Source: Flavobacteriales bacterium
GTDB taxonomy: Bacteria > Bacteroidota > Bacteroidia > Flavobacteriales_E > Vicingaceae
Reading direction: 5' to 3'
Assembly: GCA_002402165.1 (NCBI GenBank)
Contig: NVVI01000004.1
Coordinates: forward strand, 78,383-85,809
Length of the DNA stretch: 7,427 nucleotides
Made by a program: the position numbers and the translations under genes. Under the pieces are notes generated by a model that was not told the origin of the DNA, did not search any database, and worked only from the letters and a program-made list of their open reading frames with translations. How positions within the stretch are numbered: the first letter of the stretch is position 1; every line of letters starts with the position of its first letter. Of the stretch, positions 1 to 6,039 are shown in pieces.

Positions 1-44
1 AACTGTAATATATTATTGGTTTCTTCATCTTTTATCCAATGTAC

Positions 45-89
45 GTTAAGATACATGGTTTACAAAAGTTAAAGATTAGGCTTTACACT
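45..89 (+). repeat. Left terminal inverted repeat of the IS481-family element
   Basis: This end has two tandem units: 45-67 (begins GTTAAGATACATGG) and 68-89 (begins GTTAAAGATTAGG). Both contain GTTAA near the start and TTTACA near the end. The inner unit has TAAAG/CTTTA arms around a 6-base centre. It pairs as an imperfect inverted repeat with 1301-1346 and contains the transposase stop codon at 83-85. Confidence 0.7.
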
Positions 90-1264
90 AAATTAGTTTC
101 TAACCTTATTGATTTTTCTTTATTTCGTAATTCATTTTCATTAAAGTAACCCAAAAATACGTTTCTATAGAATACTCTCCAAATCCCATTTCCTAGTTCT
201 TCAATTCCGACATATTTACCTTTGAGAGCAGCAGTTAAATAGACCCAGTAATATGATTTCCATCTAATAGCCCCATTTTGGGTTACTTTTAAGGTTTTGA
301 GATTAGCATCGTAATCAAAGTTTGGTATTTTTTCGGGGAAAGGTTTCGTAGAAAAATCATGCATTGCAGCAGGCGTTTTCATGTCTAAAGCTTCGTGAGG
401 TCTTATGTTGTTATATTCCTTTACAAAGTGATTTAAACTACGTTGTTGAGCTTTTAAATCATAAGCTGAGGGCTTTGCACAAGCAGCTTTTAAATCTCTG
501 TGCATTCGCTCATGTCTTCCGTTTTGTTCGGGGTGTGCTGGATCAGAGAATACAGGCATAATTCCGAGCTCAATAAACCAGTAGGAGAGTTGTGTAAATC
601 GTTGAATAGCACGAACAGAGCCAAAAGGGCTACCGTTATCAGTGTGCATTTGCCCTGGTATTCCATATTTTCTAAACACTTTTGTAAACTCCGCTTTAGC
701 AGATTTTAAGTTTTCATGATAATGACCTTTAGCAGAGAATAGAAACCTGCTTTTAGAGTCAGCAATAGTTAATGGATGACAATAGATTTTATTACCCATT
801 AAAAACTTCCCTTTGTAATCAGCGCTCCATACTTCATTACACTCTTTTGGGTCGAAAATAGGGAACACAGGTTTAACCCTTCTCATTCTCTTTTTAGAAC
901 ACACAAAACCGTTCTTTTTTAAGATGTTGTGAATAGTAACCACCGAAGGTATCTCTTGTTCAGTAAAATCGTTAAACAATAGAATTTTGATTTTTTTAGC
1001 TCCCCAGCGAGGGTGTTTTTTCTTTAGTTTAAGAATCCCTTCAACGATGTTGTCCTTTGTTGCGTTTGGGTGTTTTCTAGGGGTTCTTGACTGTTCTCGT
1101 AAGCCATCATAACCTTGATTTTCAAACCTGTCAATTAACTTATAGGCTGTTGGTCTTGAAATTTCGAATGCTTTACATAATTCTGTAATGGTGTACTTTC
1201 CTGTTCTCCATTCACAAATAAATTCAATTTTTTGTTCCATAGTTGTTGTTTCTTTCCAAGGCAT
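83..1264 (-). CDS. IS481-family DDE transposase
   Basis: This is the transposase of the surrounding insertion sequence, predicted to cut and join the element's ends. The 393-residue protein has an N-terminal helix-turn-helix (about residues 22-50, ITELCKAFEISRPTAYKLI), a basic second DNA-binding segment (about 60-130), and an rve-type integrase core. Candidate catalytic residues are D149 (in WSADYKG), D209 (in HTDNGSPF) and E246 (in HPEQNGRHERMH). The spacing of 36 residues between D209 and E246 fits the DDE fold. All three are present and there is no frameshift, so it could be active. The MPWKE start is chosen because, to my knowledge, this opening is common in the family; M9 is an alternative. 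The stop codon lies inside the inner unit of the left inverted repeat. No Shine-Dalgarno sequence lies at usable distance, and a hairpin lies immediately upstream of the start. Confidence 0.93.
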   Translation of the reverse strand: MPWKETTTMEQKIEFICEWRTGKYTITELCKAFEISRPTAYKLIDRFENQGYDGLREQSRTPRKHPNATKDNIVEGILKLKKKHPRWGAKKIKILLFNDFTEQEIPSVVTIHNILKKNGFVCSKKRMRRVKPVFPIFDPKECNEVWSADYKGKFLMGNKIYCHPLTIADSKSRFLFSAKGHYHENLKSAKAEFTKVFRKYGIPGQMHTDNGSPFGSVRAIQRFTQLSYWFIELGIMPVFSDPAHPEQNGRHERMHRDLKAACAKPSAYDLKAQQRSLNHFVKEYNNIRPHEALDMKTPAAMHDFSTKPFPEKIPNFDYDANLKTLKVTQNGAIRWKSYYWVYLTAALKGKYVGIEELGNGIWRVFYRNVFLGYFNENELRNKEKSIRLETNLV

Positions 1265-1265
1265 A

Positions 1266-1291
1266 GTAATTTGTTTTTTATTCCAAATTAC
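1266..1291 (-). promoter_or_regulatory. Hairpin just upstream of the IS481 transposase start
   Basis: GTAATTTG (1266-1273) and CAAATTAC (1284-1291) form a perfect 8-bp stem with a 10-base loop. It ends one base before the transposase ATG (1264-1262). In a long transcript entering from outside, this stem would fold against the initiation region. Such hairpins are a known way for insertion sequences to limit transposase made by read-through; that role here is inferred. Confidence 0.45.
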
Positions 1292-1300
1292 TCCCTAAAA

Positions 1301-1346
1301 AGTGTAAAGGATGTCCCTTTAACTTTGTAAACTATGTCCCTTTACC
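1301..1346 (-). repeat. Right terminal inverted repeat of the IS481-family element
   Basis: Read on the minus strand from the outside, this end has two exactly tandem 23-base units, 1346-1324 and 1323-1301. They agree at 18 of 23 positions and share TAAAGGGACAT and TTTACA. The inner unit is an interrupted palindrome, TAAAGG-GACAT-CCTTTA. The outer unit overlaps the last codons of the truncated IS30 frame, so the true junction cannot be fixed to the base. Confidence 0.7.
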
Positions 1347-1559
1347 ATACCGTTTGTAACTTTCTCTTTTACGTTCTTTAGTTAGCATTGTAGCATAAGC
1401 TGCATTATAACTGCATTTTCTACTGTTTCTTTTCAACTCTCTGCTAATCGTACTTTTATCCACTCCTAACTCCTTAGCTATTTGTGTAATCGTATAATTT
1501 GCTTTTAGATACGCTTCTATTTGGTATCTTTGAGTGTCGATTAATTGTTGGTAATTCAT
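1338..1559 (-). pseudogene. IS30-family transposase, N-terminal fragment
   Basis: The frame starts MNYQQLIDTQRYQIEAYLKA and contains a helix-turn-helix, TITQIAKELGVDKSTISRELKRN (about residues 23-45). This is the characteristic N-terminal DNA-binding domain of IS30-family transposases. After about 74 codons the frame runs into TAG at 1334-1332, within the outer repeat of the IS481-family element. A full IS30 transposase is usually about 300-400 residues with a C-terminal DDE core, none of which is present here. The ATG at 1559 is preferred over in-frame starts upstream (1565, 1622) because the protein similarity begins there and the upstream codons run through a palindrome. The fragment should be inactive as a transposase, though it could still make a short DNA-binding peptide. 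Confidence 0.8.
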
Positions 1560-1635
1560 CGGCATCAGATTTTTTTTCAAATATCGGAAAGCTAGCTTTC
1601 CGATATTTGTTATCTGTTGCACTTATTGTTTGAAC
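1347..1635 (-). mobile_element. IS30-family element remnant (one end only)
   Basis: This remnant comprises the transposase fragment plus its upstream region. The outer end was not located precisely. The stretch around 1615-1635 (GTTGCACTTATTGTTTGAAC) is a candidate terminal repeat, because it lies between the palindrome and the neighbouring porV-like gene, but its partner copy is missing so it cannot be verified here. The other half of the element is not seen left of the IS481 insertion. Confidence 0.45.
1578..1609. repeat. 32-bp perfect palindrome upstream of the IS30 transposase fragment
   Basis: The half-site CAAATATCGGAAAGCT is followed directly by its exact reverse complement with no spacer, giving 16 bp per arm. 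It lies 18 bases upstream of the chosen ATG of the IS30 fragment. An eight-base T run (1570-1577 on the plus strand) lies on the ORF side, so transcripts toward the transposase would have a stem followed by A's. That is not a standard terminator in either direction. Confidence 0.75.
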
Positions 1636-1654
1636 TTAGTTAGCATTTAACTAA
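1636..1654 (-). terminator. Weak stem-loop downstream of the PorV/PorQ-family gene
   Basis: TTAGTTA (1636-1642) and TAACTAA (1648-1654) form a 7-bp stem with a 5-base loop, starting 9 bases after the stop codon on the minus strand. It is all but GC-free and lacks a following U run, so termination here would be weak at best. Confidence 0.25.
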
Positions 1655-1662
1655 TAATATTG

Positions 1663-2754
1663 CTACTCAAATCGTTTTTGAGTATAATTTTGTTTATTGA
1701 TATCAAACCGTAAAGAAAATACGTTTGAATATAAAGCGTCTGATTGGTCTCCAATATCAGAAAAGGCGTAATCTAAGGCTATCCCCCTAAACTGTATTCC
1801 TATGCCAAAATTAGGCTGATAGGTAATTTTATCGTTATTCAAAATATCTGTAACTTTTTGGATATTACCAACTCCTAATCTTAAAAACACTAATTTGCTA
1901 TATCCCACTTCAACTCCCATATGAGGGTCAACACTAACAGGATCACCTGTAATCAACACATTCCTTTTACCATCAGTAGATAAATCAAAGTTAATTTCAC
2001 CAAGTATATCAAATTTATTACTGATTTTAACTTCTCTTCCTATTCCCAAAATAACTTTAGGCAAAGTGATTTCGGTCGAATTTTCAGGTATTTCATTACC
2101 TGTAGCATTAAAAACATCTATTGTTTCTTCATTAAGCGTAAAACTCCATGCGTTAAATGTTGATGTAACATCTCTAGCCATTAAGCCAAACTTCCATTTT
2201 TTAAGGTCATATTGAATTCCAGCATCTAGTCCAAAACCCCAAGCTGTTGCAAAATCACCGACTTTACGGTAAATAATTTTAACATTTACTCCGTATCTAA
2301 GTCCTTTAATTTTTGATTTCCGAGCATATGAAAACATAAAAGCATAATCTGCAACAGAAAAAGCAGAAATTCTATCATAATTAATATTTCCATCAGCATC
2401 AATTAATTGAGTAGTATTTGGAATATCATCCACTCCAAAACGTATAATAGAGAATCCAAATGCACTTACACTATCAATATTTGCAGCAAACGCTCCATAA
2501 TCATACTTTGCTATACCTGCAAAATACTCTGCGTGCATTAAGCTAACCTGAAAATCTTTTTTGATTTGTGCTAATCCTGCTGGATTCCAATACCCAGAAG
2601 TAACATCATTTACTGTTGTTACATAAGAGTTAGACATCCCTAAAGCCCTAGCTCCAACACCTATAGATAAAAATTCATTACTGAACTTTGGTGCTGACTG
2701 AGAAAACACATCAGAAACACTTAAAATCAAAATGATAAGCAGTACTCTTTTCAT
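1663..2754 (-). CDS. PorV/PorQ-family outer-membrane beta-barrel protein
   Basis: This is a predicted outer-membrane protein of 363 residues. An N-terminal Sec signal peptide (MKRVLLIILILSVSDVFS, likely cut after residue 18, with no lipobox Cys) precedes the family signature at about 30-61: FLSIGVGARALGMSNSYV followed by YWNPAGLA. The remainder alternates short amphipathic strands rich in aromatic residues and glycine, ending in a strand-like SLRFDIN, consistent with a FadL/PorV-type barrel. In Bacteroidota, PorV and PorQ assist the type IX secretion system, PorV as shuttle for cargo proteins. No other type IX gene is in this window, so a specific role is not assigned; many paralogues of unknown function carry this domain. 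The gene diverges from pssA across a 189-base gap and its 3' end faces the insertion-sequence cluster without a strong terminator. Confidence 0.85.
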   Translation of the reverse strand: MKRVLLIILILSVSDVFSQSAPKFSNEFLSIGVGARALGMSNSYVTTVNDVTSGYWNPAGLAQIKKDFQVSLMHAEYFAGIAKYDYGAFAANIDSVSAFGFSIIRFGVDDIPNTTQLIDADGNINYDRISAFSVADYAFMFSYARKSKIKGLRYGVNVKIIYRKVGDFATAWGFGLDAGIQYDLKKWKFGLMARDVTSTFNAWSFTLNEETIDVFNATGNEIPENSTEITLPKVILGIGREVKISNKFDILGEINFDLSTDGKRNVLITGDPVSVDPHMGVEVGYSKLVFLRLGVGNIQKVTDILNNDKITYQPNFGIGIQFRGIALDYAFSDIGDQSDALYSNVFSLRFDINKQNYTQKRFE

Positions 2755-2943
2755 TTAATGCTAAATAGGTACGAAAATTAACAATTATCACTAAATAATA
2801 CGAATTACTCAGTCATTAAGTTATCTTCTCGCTATTGGTGAACTGAATTAACATTGTTTTATTGCCCTTTAATATCAAATAAAAAATAGATTTAGAGGCT
2901 AAAATCTTTAAATGATTAAATTTGTTGACTTAAATACTTAAAT
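2755..2943. other. Divergent intergenic region between the PorV-like gene and pssA
   Basis: This 189-base AT-rich gap must hold the start signals for both divergent genes. On the plus strand a candidate -7 element is present near pssA. For the minus-strand gene I see only near-matches to TAnnTTTG (for example TAATTTTC around 2780). No RNA gene, repeat or small ORF with support was found. Confidence 0.5.
2917..2924 (+). promoter_or_regulatory. Candidate Bacteroidota -7 promoter element for pssA-tadA
   Basis: TAAATTTG matches the TAnnTTTG -7 consensus of Bacteroidota sigma-ABfr promoters exactly and lies 19 bases before the pssA ATG, implying a very short leader. No clear TTG -33 element is found at the usual distance, so this is tentative. 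Confidence 0.35.
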
Positions 2944-3699
2944 ATGAAAAACCAAATCCCAAATATCATATCTATTATTAGCTTAATATTAAGCTGTTTA
3001 GCCATTGTTTTGGTTTTTGAAAATAAATTAGATGTTGCAGCATATTTATTGATCGGTTCTTGTTTTTGTGATTTTATGGATGGATTTACAGCACGAATAT
3101 TAAAAGTAAACAATCCCATAGGGAAAGAAATAGATTCATTGGTTGATATGGTTGCTTTTGGAGTTGCTCCAGGTATGCTTCTTTTTCAATTTACTAAATT
3201 ACTTCAAGAAGAAAATCCCGTTCAACTCATCACAGATTATCCATGGTTGCTCTATTTCATTATTCTAATTCCTATTCTTTCTGCAATCAGATTAGCAAAA
3301 TTTAACATTGACACTAGACAAACACGATCATTTATTGGCCTTGCTGTTCCTGCTCACGCTTCATTTTATATTTTTTCCGTCATCATATATGCACACCCAG
3401 ATTTGCCAAAAATTATTGATGTAAACTCATTGGTCATTCCAATTGTTTCTAACCCTTTAGTAATGCTAACTTTTAGTATTTTACTATCATTCATGTTGAT
3501 TGCCGAAGTGCCAATGTTTTCTATAAAAGTGAAAAATTTAAAATGGGTTGAAAATAAATTACCTCTAACGTTCTTATTTCTTTTAATTGCCTTACTCATT
3601 CTAATCAACTTAGTTGCAATGCCAATTATCATTGTTATATACATTATTTGGTCTATTATTTTAAAATTTAGAAATAAATCTAACCTAGAACCTTCCTAA
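2944..3699 (+). CDS. pssA: CDP-diacylglycerol--serine O-phosphatidyltransferase
   Basis: This inner-membrane enzyme makes phosphatidylserine from CDP-diacylglycerol and L-serine, the precursor of phosphatidylethanolamine. The CDP-alcohol phosphatidyltransferase motif DxxDGxxARx8Gx3Dx3D is complete at residues 43-68: D43, D46, G47, A50, R51, G60, D64 and D68. In this family the aspartates bind the metal ions and the last one acts in catalysis. The 251-residue protein is strongly hydrophobic, with multiple transmembrane segments (for example about 8-25, 97-115, 137-150, 171-190 and 207-242). It belongs to the membrane-embedded PssA type of Gram-positive bacteria and Bacteroidota, not the soluble E. 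coli type. The ATG is the first in frame and is followed directly by the NQIPNIISIIS start of the first membrane helix. tadA follows after one base, so the two are probably co-transcribed. Confidence 0.92.
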   Translation: MKNQIPNIISIISLILSCLAIVLVFENKLDVAAYLLIGSCFCDFMDGFTARILKVNNPIGKEIDSLVDMVAFGVAPGMLLFQFTKLLQEENPVQLITDYPWLLYFIILIPILSAIRLAKFNIDTRQTRSFIGLAVPAHASFYIFSVIIYAHPDLPKIIDVNSLVIPIVSNPLVMLTFSILLSFMLIAEVPMFSIKVKNLKWVENKLPLTFLFLLIALLILINLVAMPIIIVIYIIWSIILKFRNKSNLEPS

Positions 3700-3700
3700 G

Positions 3701-4147
3701 ATGTTAACTGCTTTTTCGGACGAACATTTTATGAAAGAAGCCTTCAAAGAGGCTCAAAAAGCTTTTGATGAAGATGAAGTACCTGTAGGAGCAGTTATTG
3801 TTTGTGAGAATAAAATTATTGCTCGAGCACATAATATGACGGAACGGTTAAATGATGTTACAGCACATGCTGAAATGTTAGCATTTACCTCAGCAACAGA
3901 TTATTTAGGTGGAAAATATTTAAATGAATGCTCACTTTATGTAACTCTAGAACCATGTGTAATGTGTGCTGGAGCAAGCTATTGGACTCGCCTAAAAAAA
4001 GTGATTTATGGTGCTAGTGATGAAAAAAGAGGATATAGCAAGCACAAAGAAAATTTACTTCATCCAAAAACTAAAATTGTAAGTGGGACTATGCAAAGTG
4101 TGTGCAAAGAAATTTTGTTACAATTTTTTGAAAAGAAAAGAAAATAG
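3701..4147 (+). CDS. tadA: tRNA-specific adenosine deaminase (A34 to inosine)
   Basis: This enzyme deaminates the wobble adenosine of tRNA-Arg(ACG) to inosine, a zinc hydrolase reaction essential in most bacteria. The 148-residue protein has the cytidine/deoxycytidylate deaminase motifs in the expected order. HAE at 56-58 provides the zinc ligand H56 and proton shuttle E58. The PCxxC motif at 85-89 provides zinc ligands C86 and C89. These positions correspond closely to those of E. coli TadA. The N-terminal helix (MKEAFKEAQKAF) and VPVGAVIV strand are typical. The start at 3701 is favoured over M11 because FSDEHFMKEA resembles Bacteroidota homologues and lies one base after the pssA stop, implying translational coupling. 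Guanine deaminase-like relatives share the motifs, but the length and EPCVMCAGA favour TadA. Confidence 0.92.
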   Translation: MLTAFSDEHFMKEAFKEAQKAFDEDEVPVGAVIVCENKIIARAHNMTERLNDVTAHAEMLAFTSATDYLGGKYLNECSLYVTLEPCVMCAGASYWTRLKKVIYGASDEKRGYSKHKENLLHPKTKIVSGTMQSVCKEILLQFFEKKRK

Positions 4148-4150
4148 TCT

Positions 4151-4891
4151 TTAAAAATTTAAGCTCTTTTTTAGCTCTTGATATCGAGAACGACTCACCT
4201 TTAATCCTGCTCCATTTTTCAAAATAACTTGGTAAGTATCTTTTCCAAATTTTTCAATTTTGTTAATAGAATTAATATTAACAATATAAGAACGGTGAAT
4301 TCGAATAAACATACTATTCAAATTCTCTTCGTAAAACTTCATAGTCTGATGTTTTAGATGCTTCCCATTTGTAGTATGTATCATTACATAGTCATCCTCA
4401 GATTCTATAAAGTTAATTTCACTTAAAGGGATTACATGGATATTATTATTCGATTTCACAACAATCTTATCCAAAACTGATTTTTCTTCAATTTGAGTTT
4501 TAAGTTGATTAATTCCTTTCGAATCATTATTCCCTATTTTTTGAAAGACTTTATCTAATGCTTTATCAAAACGTTCTTTAGAAAATGGTTTTAATAAATA
4601 ATCAATCGCATTTAAATCAAATGCATTGATTGCATACTCATCATAAGCAGTTGTAAAAATTACGTGGGGTAATTCGTCAACTAATTCTAATAATTCTAAC
4701 CCAGTTAATTTTGGCATCTGAACATCTAAGAAAACAATATCTGGTTTCAATTCGTTAATGGCTTTTAGTCCGCTAAAACCATCTGAAAATTCTCCTATTA
4801 ATTCTACCTCTTTATGTGATGATAAATAATTTTTAACTAAATCTCTTGCTAAGCTTTCATCTTCTATAATTATAGTTTTATGTTTAGTCAT
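4151..4891 (-). CDS. LytTR-family response regulator
   Basis: This is a cytoplasmic two-component response regulator of 246 residues. The receiver domain (about 5-118) has the acidic pocket E10-D11, the phosphoacceptor D56 (in FLDVQMP), T80/T81 and K101 (in LLKPF). After a linker, a LytTR DNA-binding domain occupies about 140-244, with the hallmark segments FIESEDDYVMIHT and FIRIHRSYIVNI. LytTR domains typically bind two 9-bp direct repeats about 21 bp apart start-to-start. The start codon overlaps the kinase stop codon as ATGA, so the two are translationally coupled and form a cognate pair. The candidate binding site at 6818-6847 suggests autoregulation of this operon. The stop codon faces the tadA stop with only three bases between them and no visible terminator. 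Confidence 0.93.
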   Translation of the reverse strand: MTKHKTIIIEDESLARDLVKNYLSSHKEVELIGEFSDGFSGLKAINELKPDIVFLDVQMPKLTGLELLELVDELPHVIFTTAYDEYAINAFDLNAIDYLLKPFSKERFDKALDKVFQKIGNNDSKGINQLKTQIEEKSVLDKIVVKSNNNIHVIPLSEINFIESEDDYVMIHTTNGKHLKHQTMKFYEENLNSMFIRIHRSYIVNINSINKIEKFGKDTYQVILKNGAGLKVSRSRYQELKKSLNF

Positions 4892-5931
4892 TTTTGTGGG
4901 ATTTTAATAGAGACTCGATATGTTTTTTCTTCCTTATTGACAGTCAAAAGATCGTTTTGTTTATAAATCAAAAACAATCGTTCTTTTGTATTTTTCAGCC
5001 CAATACCTGCCCCTTTTGTTTGTTTTGCTTCAGGATTAAAATTATTTTTTAATGAAACTTCTAAATTATTTTCGCCTGAAGTGCATTCCAAAACTATGTG
5101 TATTGTTTCAGTGCTTTCATACACCCCGTGTTTAATAGCATTTTCAAATAAGGGTTGTAAAATCATAGCTGGAATTTTTGCTTCAAGCGATTTTTCACTA
5201 CAGTTAAATTGAAAATCTAACCGATCTCCAAAACGAATTTTTTCTATCTCTAAATAGAGCTTAATGTTATCTAATTCTGTTTTTAAATTGGTAATCTGCT
5301 GTTCCTTATTACTTAAAGAATATCTTAAATACTCTGAAAGTTTAATAATCATTTCTTGGGCTTTTTCTGGACTTGTAATAGTTAAAGAACTTACCGAATT
5401 TAGACTGTTAAACAAAAAATGTGGGTTAATTTGATTTTTTAAAGCGTTTAATTCTATTTCTTTAATTAATGTTTTAAGGTGAGCTTCTTCTTTTATACTC
5501 TCTTGTATATCTTTATAATATGCTACCACATAATACACCAATACAAATACCGAATAATAAAATATTCCACTAATAATTCTCCAAGGAAATGAATTATCTA
5601 GAAACGACAAATAATGCACATCTTCTATAGAATATTTTAAAATTAAATACCCACTTACCAACCAAAAACCAACCAATAGTAACGCAGATAATACGTGGCT
5701 TAAAAAAATATTAAAAAAGTTTTGGCTCGAATCATTATACCTAACCACATACCATAAACTAATGCCAAGAAAAGCAAAAAACACATTAAACAATAAGCTA
5801 TCTGCTACAGAAATTCCAATAGATAATTTATAGTAGAAATGCATAACAGCAAAGTGTGCTCCAATAATTATGGACCACACAATTGCGTAATTAATTAAAT
5901 ATTTATTATTACTTGTTATTGGATTTAGCAT
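4888..5931 (-). CDS. LytS/YehU-type sensor histidine kinase
   Basis: This is a membrane sensor kinase of the His_kinase (PF06580) type, partner of the LytTR regulator that follows. Numbered from the ATG at 5931 (347 residues), four transmembrane segments lie at about 14-36, 43-63, 72-98 and 117-139. A short helical linker leads to the phosphoacceptor region KNQINPHFLFNSLNS, with H171. The ATPase domain has its N box at ENAIKHG (N264) and a G box, GAGIGLKNTKERL, from 307. The membrane part has no sizeable extracytoplasmic sensor domain, as in intramembrane-sensing kinases that rely on an accessory protein; the LiaF-like gene upstream is the obvious candidate. An in-frame TTG at 5952 is an alternative start, adding seven residues. 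It has AGGAGG three bases upstream, but that sequence belongs to the neighbouring hairpin repeat. ATG is preferred because TTG starts are rare here. Confidence 0.9.
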   Translation of the reverse strand: MLNPITSNNKYLINYAIVWSIIIGAHFAVMHFYYKLSIGISVADSLLFNVFFAFLGISLWYVVRYNDSSQNFFNIFLSHVLSALLLVGFWLVSGYLILKYSIEDVHYLSFLDNSFPWRIISGIFYYSVFVLVYYVVAYYKDIQESIKEEAHLKTLIKEIELNALKNQINPHFLFNSLNSVSSLTITSPEKAQEMIIKLSEYLRYSLSNKEQQITNLKTELDNIKLYLEIEKIRFGDRLDFQFNCSEKSLEAKIPAMILQPLFENAIKHGVYESTETIHIVLECTSGENNLEVSLKNNFNPEAKQTKGAGIGLKNTKERLFLIYKQNDLLTVNKEEKTYRVSIKIPQK

Positions 5932-5952
5932 TTCCTGTAGTTTGACTTTCAA

Positions 5953-6027
5953 CGTCCTCCTGAACTTGTTTCAGGATCTGCCTTTCAGTTAAATTAAACT
6001 AGATACTGAAATAAATTCAGCATGACG
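5953..6027. repeat. Paired intergenic hairpin repeat (REP/MITE-like)
   Basis: Two 27-base arms, 5953-5979 and 6001-6027, are inverted copies of each other with 22 of 27 positions complementary, separated by 21 bases. Each arm is also a small hairpin. TCCTGAA/TTCAGGA closes over the loop CTTGT in the first arm, and CTGAA/TTCAG closes over ATAAA in the second. The outer ends are CGTC and GACG. From memory, very similar CTGAAC-TTGT-TTCAG repeats recur between genes in flavobacterial genomes; that is recollection, not a search. It lies between the LiaF-like gene and the kinase within the presumed operon, and its edge touches the kinase start region. Confidence 0.7.
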
Positions 6028-6039
6028 CAAGGTAAGAAT

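Larger units (their letters stand above)
45..1346 (-). mobile_element. IS481-family insertion sequence, apparently intact
   Basis: This is a single-ORF insertion sequence whose transposase is complete. The two ends are imperfect inverted repeats: bases 45-89 match the reverse complement of 1301-1346. The shared blocks include ACAT, GTTTACA, GTTAAAG and CTTTACACT. Each end consists of two tandem ~23-bp units (45-67 and 68-89 on the left; 1324-1346 and 1301-1323 on the right). Weaker similarity reaches about 41 and 1350, so the exact tips are uncertain by roughly ten bases. I could not find a convincing target-site duplication. The right end interrupts an IS30-family transposase frame, so this element is probably the later arrival. 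Confidence 0.8.

Noticed and set aside
364..709. Two overlapping plus-strand open frames (65 and 69 codons)
   Set aside because: They lie wholly antisense to the intact IS481 transposase, with no recognisable domain or start signal.
1578..1609. Palindrome as an intrinsic terminator for the PorV-like gene
   Set aside because: In the direction of that gene the stem is followed by A's, not U's, and it lies over 50 bases past the stop.
2916..3119. 67-codon minus-strand open frame over the pssA start
   Set aside because: It is mostly antisense to the pssA N-terminal helix and catalytic motif; its composition reflects the opposite strand.
3366..3644. 92-codon minus-strand open frame inside pssA
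   Set aside because: It is antisense to a well-supported membrane enzyme and has no protein features of its own.
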